DNA of 64,000 nucleotides. Origin: JANMEB01 sp041745295 (GTDB taxonomy: Bacteria > Planctomycetota > Planctomycetia > Pirellulales > Pirellulaceae). Below the pieces are notes generated by a model. The model saw only the letters and a list, made by a program, of their open reading frames with translations. It was not told the DNA's origin and made no database searches. The stretch spans positions 1-64,000 of the forward strand of contig JBGTJE010000091.1 in assembly GCA_041745295.1 (NCBI GenBank), read 5' to 3'. Positions within the stretch are counted from its first letter, which is position 1; each line of letters starts with the position of its first letter. Below are positions 1-7,350 of this stretch, one piece after another. The translations under genes and the position numbers were made by a program.

Positions 1-32
1 TCCACCGTCCTCCGCCGACGCTCAGGGCTCAC
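1..32 (-). CDS. IS3-family transposase OrfB, N-terminal start only (runs off the window)
   Basis: A GTG at 32-30 opens a frame reading VSPERRRRTV up to position 1. This is the usual first stretch of the OrfB (DDE integrase) subunit of IS3-family transposases. The start overlaps the OrfA stop (GTGA arrangement), as is usual where OrfB is made by frameshifting or re-initiation. The catalytic domain lies outside the window, so its integrity cannot be judged. Confidence 0.6.
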   Translation of the reverse strand, partial: MSPERRRRTV

Positions 33-145
33 AAGTTTGGGCGGGCCGCCTCCTTGAGGATCAGCATGTCCAAAGCCTGGTCCGCCACCAGCCGCTTCAG
101 TCTGGCGTTTTCCTTCTGCAACTCCTGAAGTTGCTTCGCCAACCA
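29..145 (-). pseudogene. IS3-family transposase OrfA, 5'-truncated
   Basis: The frame ending at the TGA 31-29 encodes a coiled-coil-like tail with the block KENARLKRLVADQALD followed by ILKEA, the conserved C-terminal leucine-zipper region of IS3-family OrfA proteins. Homology is recognisable back to about position 139. Upstream of that the frame stays open to 211 but reads antisense to the neighbouring membrane-protein gene and no longer looks like OrfA. The HTH domain that binds the IS ends is missing, so this copy cannot make a normal OrfA. Confidence in the family is good; the exact break point is an estimate. Confidence 0.7.
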
Positions 146-146
146 T

Positions 147-629
147 GTGCCTTTTGCTGGGATCGCGCTTCTCTGGTTCGTGGGCGTTATCCGCAGCCGC
201 CTAGCGGCCAAGGAAGATCAGTTCCTTGCGACTGTTATGCTTGGCAGCGGATTGCTGTTCGTCGCGTGCTTATTTGGCGCCGCGGCCCTAGCGGGTGGAC
301 TCGCAGACGCCGTCGCCGCCAACCACCTTCAGTTGCTCCACAGCGAGACGTACTACTTTTGCCGGCATTCGAGCAATGCGCTCATGAACGTCTTTGCCAT
401 CAAGATGGCTGAGGTGTTCATGATTTCGACCTGCACAATCGGGCTTCGAACGGGCATTTTCCCGCGCTGGGTAACGTTTGTAGGCTACGCGTGTGCCCTA
501 GTTCTGTTGGTGGTCATTACGAACTGGGGATGGATCGCGCTGTTGTTTCCGCTCTGGGTATTGCTGGTCAGCACGGTGATTCTGGTAGCGGAGTTCGGCG
601 GGCCACGCGAAGGTCTAGAGCGCGTTTGA
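147..629 (+). pseudogene. Membrane protein of unknown function, N-terminus lost at IS junction
   Basis: The frame encodes about 160 residues with roughly four hydrophobic segments: near residues 1-14, 30-52, 110-130 and 132-152. It begins abruptly inside a hydrophobic segment (PFAGIALLWFVGVIRSR). There is no ribosome-binding site, and the frame is open upstream only to a TGA at 126-128, which is already inside the IS sequence. I infer that the true N-terminus, with at least one more membrane helix, was removed when the IS remnant and this gene were joined. A GTG at 147 could still serve as a start. The function is not recognised. Confidence 0.55.
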
Positions 630-691
630 CGAAAATGTAGCGGATTTCATTGTGAGCCGAGGCCGCTACAGCTTTGTGAAACGCGCTCTAG
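615..691. repeat. Nested inverted repeats between convergent genes (REP-like / bidirectional hairpin)
   Basis: A perfect 13-bp inverted repeat (615-627 with 679-691) encloses a second perfect 8-bp inverted repeat (636-643 TGTAGCGG with 663-670 CCGCTACA). The outer arms contain or abut the stop codons of both flanking genes: TGA 627-629 on plus and TAG 690-688 on minus. The structure could act as a two-way terminator, but there is no clear T-run. The inner motif resembles palindromic intergenic repeats common in planctomycete genomes (recollection). Confidence 0.6.
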
Positions 692-2079
692 TCGATCTTC
701 GCTTCTTCGGTATCCATTGGGTTCTGCCACCCATCAGGCGGTGTGACAGTAGCATCCACCTCGCTGGGCCCCCACGTGTCTGGTTCGTATTCGTAGATCG
801 CGGTATTTGACTTCAGAATTGGATCGACGATCCGCCACGCCTCGTTGACATAATCCTCCCGCGCGAACAGCGTCGTGTCCCCTTCCATCGCTTCTCCTAA
901 CAACCGTTCATAAGCATCCATCTCATGTTCCGACGGATATTGGTATCCGACGATCTCCACGGGTACGCCAACCTCTTCTTCCGTTGGGGCAGCGACATTG
1001 ATTCCAAATGCGATCGAGACATCGGGACTAATGCGAAATCGAACGGAATTCGATTTCAGATCGAATCCACGGTACATGGTGGGCGGTCGGCGTAGCCGGA
1101 CAACCACTTCCGTACAGGTCACCGGCAGACACTTTCCGGCGCGGATGTAAAAGGGAACTCCCGTCCAACGCCAGGAGTTAATTTCCAACTTCATTGCCGC
1201 AAAGGTCTCCACGGTGGAATCCGGCGCGACTCCTTTCTCGTTCCGATAGCCGCTGAATTGTCCGCGGACCAAATCTTTCGCCTCCAGTGAAGGGATCGCG
1301 TTCAAGACTTTGACTTTCTCGTCCCGCATCGATTCCGCATCGGTCCGGACTGGCGGCTCCATCGCCAGGTTGGCCAATATTTGGAACAAATGATTTTGCA
1401 CCACGTCGCGAATTGTTCCGGTCGTTTCGTAGAACGAGCCGCGACCTTGGACGCCAAAGTCTTCAGCCATTGTGATCTGCACGCTCTCAATCCGGTCGCG
1501 GTTCCAAAACGACTCCAGAAATGCGTTTGTGAAGCGGAAGAAGACCATGTTGTGCACGGGCCGTTTGCCAAGGTAATGATCGATGCGAAAAATCGATTTC
1601 TCATCGAAGGTTTTGTGCAAGATGCGATTAAGTTCGTGCGCGGATTCCAAATCGCGGCCAAACGGCTTTTCGACGATCACTCGCGCACCTTCGGTACAGC
1701 ACTCTTTACTAAGTTGTTCTACAACCGTGCCAAAGAGCACTGGCGGAATCGCGAGGTAATGGGCCGGGCGCTGAGCCGAGCCTAGTTCCTTGCGAATGGC
1801 TTGAAACGTGGACGGGTCGTTGTAGTCGCCGTCGACATAACGCAACAAGCCACATAGCTTTTCGAAAGCGACCGGATCGAGTCCACCATGTTTCTCCAAA
1901 CTTTCGCGAGCCCGTGCACGAAATTGGTCAAGGTTCCATTTAGACCTGGCAACGCCAATGACCGGCACGTTGAGTTGTCCGCGCTTCACCATCGCTTGCA
2001 GCGCGGGAAAGATTTTCTTGTAGGCCAAATCGCCGCTGGCACCAAAGAAAACCAAAGCATCTGAATGAGTTTCGTTCAT
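688..2079 (-). CDS. zwf: Glucose-6-phosphate 1-dehydrogenase
   Basis: This enzyme oxidises glucose 6-phosphate to 6-phosphogluconolactone with NAD(P)+, the first step of the oxidative pentose phosphate pathway. From the ATG at 2079 the product is 463 residues, the normal length. Visible family motifs are the nucleotide-binding GASGDLAYKKIFPAL at the N-terminus, VEKPFGRDLESA, the active-site RIDHYLGK, and VVQNHLFQILANLAMEPP. The residue after DHYLGK is Arg where many homologues have Glu. An upstream in-frame start at 2121 would overlap gnd. The ATG at 2079 begins the family homology and lies 10 nt after the gnd stop, so I chose it. It forms a two-gene operon with gnd, which is transcribed first. 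Confidence 0.95.
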   Translation of the reverse strand: MNETHSDALVFFGASGDLAYKKIFPALQAMVKRGQLNVPVIGVARSKWNLDQFRARARESLEKHGGLDPVAFEKLCGLLRYVDGDYNDPSTFQAIRKELGSAQRPAHYLAIPPVLFGTVVEQLSKECCTEGARVIVEKPFGRDLESAHELNRILHKTFDEKSIFRIDHYLGKRPVHNMVFFRFTNAFLESFWNRDRIESVQITMAEDFGVQGRGSFYETTGTIRDVVQNHLFQILANLAMEPPVRTDAESMRDEKVKVLNAIPSLEAKDLVRGQFSGYRNEKGVAPDSTVETFAAMKLEINSWRWTGVPFYIRAGKCLPVTCTEVVVRLRRPPTMYRGFDLKSNSVRFRISPDVSIAFGINVAAPTEEEVGVPVEIVGYQYPSEHEMDAYERLLGEAMEGDTTLFAREDYVNEAWRIVDPILKSNTAIYEYEPDTWGPSEVDATVTPPDGWQNPMDTEEAKID

Positions 2080-2089
2080 AGTTTTTTCG

Positions 2090-3106
2090 TCACTGGGCGG
2101 GTTTTTCGTGGTGGCCACCAAACTGGAAGCGCATGGCGGACAGGAGTTTGTCCTGATAATCCGACTCGCCGCGCGAACTGAATCGCTGATAAAGCGCTGT
2201 CGACAGAACTGGGACCGGAACGGCTTCGTCGATTGCTGCCTTTATCGTCCACCGTCCCTCACCTGAATCCGAGACACGTCCCGCGAACTTCGCCAGGTTC
2301 GGATCTTCAACCAGGGCATTCGCTGTCAGATCCAAGAGCCAGGACGCAATCACGCTACCGCGCCGCCACAATTCGGCAATGTCGCGTAGATCGAAATCGT
2401 ACTGATAGTGCTCGGGGTCGCGCAGCGGCGTCGTCTCGGCGTCGACGTCGCGACTTCCTTTGCCAATGTTGGCGCTACGCAAGATACCAAAGCCTTCGGC
2501 ATAGGCGGCCATCAGCCCGTATTCGATTCCGTTGTGCACCATTTTTACAAAATGGCCGGCACCGCTGGGACCGCAATGCAAATACCCCTGCTCCGCGGTC
2601 CCGCGAATCCTCTCGCGCCCCGACGTGCGCTGGATCGCACCCTGCCCAGGGGCCAGGACACTAAAAATCGGATCGAGTCGATTAACCACTTCCGGCTCGC
2701 CTCCAATCATCATGCAATATCCTCGTTCCAGTCCCCAGACGCCGCCACTAGTCCCTACATCCACGTAGTGAATTTGTTGGGCGGCAAGTTCCTTGGCCCG
2801 TCGAATATCGTCAATGTAGTAGGAGTTTCCTCCATCGATGATGGTGTCGCCGGGCTCAAGGTGAGGGGTTAGGTCGGTTATCGTTTGGTCAACGACTGCC
2901 GCTGGCACCATGAGCCAAACCGCTCGAGGCTTGTCAAGCTTCTTGACCAAGTCAGCGAGCGACGCGGCCCCCACCGCTTTTTCCTGGGCCAACTCTTGCA
3001 CAACTTTTGGCGACCTATCAAAGACCACGCATTGTTGGCCCTGTTTGAGCAAACGCCGCACCATGTTCGCGCCCATCCGGCCAAGCCCGATCATTCCAAG
3101 CTGCAT
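2090..3106 (-). CDS. gnd: 6-phosphogluconate dehydrogenase (decarboxylating), short NAD-type
   Basis: It converts 6-phosphogluconate to ribulose 5-phosphate and CO2. The 338-residue product belongs to the short (~300-340 aa) class typified by GntZ/YqeC rather than the ~470-residue class. Motifs are the Rossmann MIGLGRMGANM at the extreme N-terminus, VDVGTSGGVWGLERGYCMM in the substrate region, and GPSGAGHFVKMVHNGIEYG, which contains the catalytic Lys. A longer frame starts at 3196, but the ATG at 3106 has a GGGAG ribosome-binding site 8-12 nt upstream and starts directly at the Rossmann strand. Its stop is 10 nt before zwf, so the pair supplies pentose phosphates and reducing power as one transcript. 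Confidence 0.93.
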   Translation of the reverse strand: MQLGMIGLGRMGANMVRRLLKQGQQCVVFDRSPKVVQELAQEKAVGAASLADLVKKLDKPRAVWLMVPAAVVDQTITDLTPHLEPGDTIIDGGNSYYIDDIRRAKELAAQQIHYVDVGTSGGVWGLERGYCMMIGGEPEVVNRLDPIFSVLAPGQGAIQRTSGRERIRGTAEQGYLHCGPSGAGHFVKMVHNGIEYGLMAAYAEGFGILRSANIGKGSRDVDAETTPLRDPEHYQYDFDLRDIAELWRRGSVIASWLLDLTANALVEDPNLAKFAGRVSDSGEGRWTIKAAIDEAVPVPVLSTALYQRFSSRGESDYQDKLLSAMRFQFGGHHEKPAQ

Positions 3107-3316
3107 TGCTAACTCCCATTCAGGTTTTTGATTCGTTGACGTTGTTTCACAACCTAGCCGCATAGCTTTGTCAAGTTCGAGCCCACGAACGTCCACATAA
3201 TCCTCGTAGGGCCCATTCCTATAAGAAAGGTGGTGGTGGGTCAGTTACCTTGTAGCCATCACGTTCCGCGTGATAAATGCGACCCCGACAAGTGAATTCG
3301 AGTGTAATCTGAAATC

Positions 3317-3342
3317 GCTTTCCTCTCGCGGAGCGAGAAAGC
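3317..3342. repeat. REP-like hairpin containing TCGCGGAGCGA
   Basis: GCTTT-cc-TCTCGC and GCGAGAAAGC pair around a GGA loop, with a small bulge. The core is shared with the hairpin at 38443-38459, suggesting a dispersed palindrome family. It lies in the 297-nt gap between the divergent gnd and DUF4838 genes, close to where the DUF4838 transcript would start. I see no convincing -35/-10 pair in this gap. Confidence 0.4.
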
Positions 3343-3403
3343 TACAATCAATTGGCAAACGGACATTTTGACTGTAGCTGTTAATAAAAGGAAATCTACA
3401 CGC

Positions 3404-5782
3404 ATGAGACGACAGGTTTTAGCCCTAGTGATATGGTTCGTGGCAATGGTAGTGGCCGTCGCTGACGCGAAAGCGGATACGCTGACAATCGTTGAAAACG
3501 GGGCGCCGCGCGCGGCGATTGTGGTCGCGGCGAACGAACCGCAGGCCGAGAGGGCGGCGATCGAGATTCAAAAGTACGTCGAGAAAATGAGCGGCGCGAA
3601 GCTCACCATCCTTAAAGAGGGTGAGCCGGTTGCCGCGCCGATCTCGATCCTCGTCGGACATACGGCCGCGGCGAAGGCGCTGGGCGTGACCATTCCTTCC
3701 GGGTTCGATCCCGCCATTCGCCCCGAAGCGTTTGAAGAGGAAGGGTTCGTGATCAAGACCATGGGAACGAATCTAATCATTGGGGGCAATTCCGACGGTC
3801 CGTATCAGGGAACCATTTATGCTGGGTACGAATTTCTCGAGCGACTGGGGTGTCGGTTTTATTTTCCGGGTGAGTGGGGTGAGGTCGTGCCCGAGCAAAC
3901 GACCCTGACTTTCCCCGAGACGGATTTGCGGTCGGCGCCCGACTTCGCGCTGCGAAATATTAACTTGGGTGGTTGGTTTCCCTCCTCGGACGAGGAAAGA
4001 AACGCCTACGCCGATTGGGAGCGCAAAATCAAGTTCACCCCTTCGGGTAAAAGCTTTTATCCCTTGGTGGGTGACGGGTTTCTCGCCTATCTCCTACCCC
4101 CGAAAGAGTTCCAAGCCGGCGACCCCACGCTCTACGCCATGGACAAATCGGGAAGCCGAACCCAGCCCCTATACGAAAACAACGCGATGCTCTCGCTCGT
4201 CAATCCCAAGACTTTTGAGCTCGCGGTGAAAAATCTTAGAGAAGCGTTTGCCGGAACATCGGAAAGCGCAGTGACCGGGATCGTAGGCCCCAACGGCTTC
4301 GGCATCAGCCCGCCTGACGGATCGGCGTATGACTTCGATCCGGAAGCGATCAAGAAGAACCAGAATTTTAATTATCCGACCTACATCGATCACCCGATGA
4401 CCAGCGAAGAGTTCTTCGAGTTTGCCGCCAAGCTGGCGAAGGAGTTTCCCGACAAGTGGGTCGCGACGATGGCGTATGCCGGCCGGGAAATGCCCCCGCA
4501 AGGAGTCGCGATTCCTCCCAACCTGACCGTGATGTACGCGCCGATCGCAACGTGTGTGCTCCACCCCGGTAGTGATCCCACCTGCTGGCGCCGAACCGAG
4601 ACTATTCGCATCATGCGGCAATGGTGCAAGCTCACTCCGCACGTGTACTTGTACGACTACAATCCCGGTCTCCTGCTGGGTAGTTTTGTTCCGGAGCGCG
4701 ATGTGGCGAATTTCGCCGTCAACGTGAAGCTCTATAAGGAGATGAAGCTCAAAGGGTTCCAAGCCGAAGGTCGCAAGGCGTTTATGATCACTTGGATCAG
4801 CTACTACCTGCGCGGCAAGCTGATGTGGGATGCCAACGCCGACGTCGAGGCGTTCAAGCGGGACTTCTACACGACATTTTTCGGCCCCGAAGCCGGACCT
4901 TTTGTCCAGCAATGGTGGGACGAATGCGAAAAGGCGCTCTCCGGCACCACGATGCACTGCCACGAGGATTGGCTCGTCGATCACGTTTACACGGTCGCTT
5001 TCACCAACCATCTCCACCAGTACGTTGCCCAGGCGGAAAAGTGCGCGATGACGCCGAAACAGAGGGAGCGTTTCAATGCGTTCGCCCTCATTGCCGACCA
5101 CTTAGAAGGGTACGCCGCGCGGAATGAGGCGGAGAAGAATCTGGACTACTCCCAGGCCTTTAAGCAGGCCCAACGGATGGAAGATGACAACGCGAAGTTG
5201 ATCGCGATGTATTCCTTTTTTATCGGGCCGAAGACGCATCCTGACTTCAATAACGGCTGGGCGGAACGCTACTCCAAGCTGGCCCAGATGATCAACGGTG
5301 AAATTGGTACGCTCGTCGTACCGATTCCCTTGGAAACGAAATTCCAGCGCGACCCGTACAACGAAGGGGTCGTGGCCGAATGGTACTTGCCCGATCATGA
5401 CGACGTAAACTGGGGGTTGAAAAATACGTTCCAGACCTGGGAGGCCCAGGACAAACCCGAGGACTCCCAAGGCCACGACTATGACGGCTTTGGCTGGTAT
5501 CGCGCCATCGTGGACATTCCGCCGGACGCGGTCAACAAACCGCTCAAGCTGCATCTTGGAGGAATCCTCGACGAGGGGTGGGTCTGGATCAACGGCGAAT
5601 ATGCCGGACACCAACCGTGGAAGCTGTGGTGGGCCGGGCGCGAGGCCTTGGAGATGGATGTGGACGCGACCGGAAAATTGAAAGCGGGCCGCAACACGAT
5701 CGCCATTCGCGTTTGGAACAGCACCGACCTCGGCGGCCTGATCCGCCGCGGGTTCATCTGGTCGCCCGTGAACGCGAACTGA
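3404..5782 (+). CDS. Secreted DUF4838-family protein (glycosidase-like)
   Basis: The 792-residue product begins with a typical Sec signal peptide (RRQVLALVIWFVAMVVAVADA, cleavage near AKA-DT). Residues ~30-140 resemble the alpha/beta domain found N-terminal to GH20/GH67-type catalytic domains. The central ~400 residues are the DUF4838 region, thought to adopt a TIM-barrel glycosidase fold. The last ~150 residues (from about YRAIVDIP, with LHLGGILDEGWVWING) look like a jelly-roll carbohydrate-binding module as in beta-galactosidases. The predicted role is periplasmic polysaccharide breakdown; the substrate is unknown. I chose the ATG at 3404 because AAAGGA lies about 11 nt upstream; a TTG at 3368 is also possible. 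Such proteins are abundant in planctomycetes. Confidence 0.8.
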   Translation: MRRQVLALVIWFVAMVVAVADAKADTLTIVENGAPRAAIVVAANEPQAERAAIEIQKYVEKMSGAKLTILKEGEPVAAPISILVGHTAAAKALGVTIPSGFDPAIRPEAFEEEGFVIKTMGTNLIIGGNSDGPYQGTIYAGYEFLERLGCRFYFPGEWGEVVPEQTTLTFPETDLRSAPDFALRNINLGGWFPSSDEERNAYADWERKIKFTPSGKSFYPLVGDGFLAYLLPPKEFQAGDPTLYAMDKSGSRTQPLYENNAMLSLVNPKTFELAVKNLREAFAGTSESAVTGIVGPNGFGISPPDGSAYDFDPEAIKKNQNFNYPTYIDHPMTSEEFFEFAAKLAKEFPDKWVATMAYAGREMPPQGVAIPPNLTVMYAPIATCVLHPGSDPTCWRRTETIRIMRQWCKLTPHVYLYDYNPGLLLGSFVPERDVANFAVNVKLYKEMKLKGFQAEGRKAFMITWISYYLRGKLMWDANADVEAFKRDFYTTFFGPEAGPFVQQWWDECEKALSGTTMHCHEDWLVDHVYTVAFTNHLHQYVAQAEKCAMTPKQRERFNAFALIADHLEGYAARNEAEKNLDYSQAFKQAQRMEDDNAKLIAMYSFFIGPKTHPDFNNGWAERYSKLAQMINGEIGTLVVPIPLETKFQRDPYNEGVVAEWYLPDHDDVNWGLKNTFQTWEAQDKPEDSQGHDYDGFGWYRAIVDIPPDAVNKPLKLHLGGILDEGWVWINGEYAGHQPWKLWWAGREALEMDVDATGKLKAGRNTIAIRVWNSTDLGGLIRRGFIWSPVNAN

Positions 5783-5823
5783 CCTGGTCCCGGAATTGAG
5801 GGCACTTGTACAATCACCAAGAT

Positions 5824-5838
5824 GATCGGCTCCGCCGA
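5824..5838. terminator. Short hairpin between converging DUF4838 and rhaA genes
   Basis: ATCGGC-tcc-GCCGAT forms a 6-bp stem in the 64-nt gap between two converging genes. It has only a short T-run on the plus strand, so intrinsic termination would be weak. It is placed where a shared terminator is expected. Confidence 0.3.
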
Positions 5839-5846
5839 TTTCACCG

Positions 5847-7109
5847 CTAACGATTCCGGTTTTCGCGCGAGCGAACGGCGGTCTGCCAAGCGGCGCCAAT
5901 GGGTACGCCGGATACGGCGCAATGGTAATCCCACATCGCGCCAAAGGGCATGGATTTAAGTTCTTCCAACAGCATCAATCGAGACGTGAAGTCGCCGCTC
6001 GCTTCGGCCTCGCGCAGGCGAGTGCTCGGTTCGAGCAGGGCGAACAAAAGGGATTTTAATACGCTTCGAATGCCAATGACCCAAGCGGCAATGCGATTGA
6101 TGCTGGCATCGAAATAGTCGAGCCCTATGTGCGTTCGATCCAGAAAGTCGCCGCGCACGAGCTCCAAGGCGATGGCTTGCAGCTCGTCGGAGACGATCAC
6201 CACGTGGTCGCTGTCCCACCGCACACCACGGCTGACGTGCAGCAAAAGTCGCGGCACGAATTGCAGCACCGAACTGATTTTGTCGGCAATCGATTCGGTT
6301 GGATGAAAGTGCCCCGAGTCCAGGCAAAGCACTTTTTGGCGCGTGATCGCGTAACCCAGATAAAACTCGTGGCTGCCGGTAGTGTAGCTCTCGCTTCCGA
6401 TTCCGAACAGCTTTGACTCGACGGCGTCCAAATTGTGCTCTGGGGAAACCGGTTCCCGAAAAATTTGATCGAGCGAATCGGCCAATCGCTGCCGCGGTCC
6501 CTTACGGTCGACGGGCGTGTCCTTAAACCCGTCGGGTATCCAGAAGTTTGTGACGCAAGGCGATCCCAATTCCGCTCCCATCGCCGCACCGATTTTGCGA
6601 CAGCAGATTCCATGCTCGATCCAAAACTTGCGAATTTCGGAATCGACGTGACTCAGGGTAAAACCATCGTTGGCTTTTGGATGCGAAAAGAACGTTGGAT
6701 TGAAATCGAGCCTCAACCCGCGTGCCTTGGCCCAGGAAATCCAATCGGAGAAATGTTCCGGACCAATCTCGTCGCGGTCGACTCTTTTTCCGTCGAACTC
6801 GCCATACATGGCGTGTAGATTCAAGCGATGTCGACCCGGAACCAGTGAGTAGGCAAGTTCTAGATCGCGCCGCAGTTCATCCGCAGAGCGGGCGCGGCCG
6901 GGGTAGTTGCCGGTCACCGCCAGCCCGCCGCCCAGCGTTTGCCCCGCGTTCTCAAACCCCTTAACGTCATCGCCTTGCCAGCAATGCACCGAGATCGACA
7001 CGCTTTGCAATCGCCGAAGGGCTTGATCGACGTCGACTCCCAATTCTGCGTAGCGCTCCTGAGCAAGCCGAAAGGCCGCGTCAACGTTTTTCGAGTTCGA
7101 TGGAGTCAT
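5847..7109 (-). CDS. rhaA: L-rhamnose isomerase
   Basis: This cytoplasmic, metal-dependent aldose-ketose isomerase converts L-rhamnose to L-rhamnulose, the first step of rhamnose catabolism. The 420-residue length is normal for RhaA. Characteristic stretches are VSISVHCWQGDDVKGFE near residue 35, GGGLAVTGNYPG, LRLDFNPTFFSHPKA (substrate and metal site), CLDSGHFHPTESIADKIS (metal-binding Asp/His) and WDSDHVV. No rhamnulokinase or aldolase gene is adjacent. The neighbours are a possible polysaccharide-degrading secreted protein and an aminopeptidase, so the enzyme may handle rhamnose released from algal or plant polymers (inference). Confidence 0.95.
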   Translation of the reverse strand: MTPSNSKNVDAAFRLAQERYAELGVDVDQALRRLQSVSISVHCWQGDDVKGFENAGQTLGGGLAVTGNYPGRARSADELRRDLELAYSLVPGRHRLNLHAMYGEFDGKRVDRDEIGPEHFSDWISWAKARGLRLDFNPTFFSHPKANDGFTLSHVDSEIRKFWIEHGICCRKIGAAMGAELGSPCVTNFWIPDGFKDTPVDRKGPRQRLADSLDQIFREPVSPEHNLDAVESKLFGIGSESYTTGSHEFYLGYAITRQKVLCLDSGHFHPTESIADKISSVLQFVPRLLLHVSRGVRWDSDHVVIVSDELQAIALELVRGDFLDRTHIGLDYFDASINRIAAWVIGIRSVLKSLLFALLEPSTRLREAEASGDFTSRLMLLEELKSMPFGAMWDYHCAVSGVPIGAAWQTAVRSRENRNR

Positions 7110-7214
7110 TCAAGTTTCTAGGAAGGAGAGTTCGTCGAACCACACTACCGTGGACCATTTGTCTTCGTCATTTTCACGCAGGCCGAAGCCCACACGTGCG
7201 GCCACACTATTTTC

Positions 7215-7309
7215 ATTCCCGCGCAGTTGGGAATCCAGGCAAGAAACACTGGGCCTTTGTTGTGGTCGTACCATCCATGGAAGATGGATTCCGGGACTCA
7301 GCCCGGAAT
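7215..7309. repeat. Pair of REP-like palindromes (family also at 57011-57100)
   Basis: In the 241-nt gap between the M1 aminopeptidase and rhaA, ATTCCC pairs with GGGAAT (7215-7220 with 7229-7234). ATTCCGGG pairs perfectly with CCCGGAAT (7288-7295 with 7302-7309). The stretch 7284-7307 is identical at 22 of 24 positions to the reverse complement of 57011-57034, showing a dispersed family. No gene or promoter is evident here. Confidence 0.6.
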
Positions 7310-7350
7310 GACGAACAAGACCTTCGCGCTGTCGATTTATTGTCGGCCGA

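Larger units (their letters stand above)
1..145 (-). mobile_element. IS3-family insertion sequence remnant (truncated)
   Basis: On the minus strand this stretch encodes the C-terminal end of an IS3-type OrfA and the first residues of an OrfB that runs off the window edge. The N-terminal helix-turn-helix part of OrfA and the terminal inverted repeat expected beyond it are absent. Around 139-150 the IS homology stops and membrane-protein homology on the other strand begins. The element was therefore cut at this end by deletion or recombination rather than left by a clean insertion. No target-site duplication can be assessed because the other end is outside the window. Confidence 0.75.

Noticed and set aside
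4169..5944. Long minus-strand open frames opposite the DUF4838 gene
   Set aside because: They are antisense shadows with Arg/Pro-rich, domain-free translations; the plus frame has a signal peptide and family homology.
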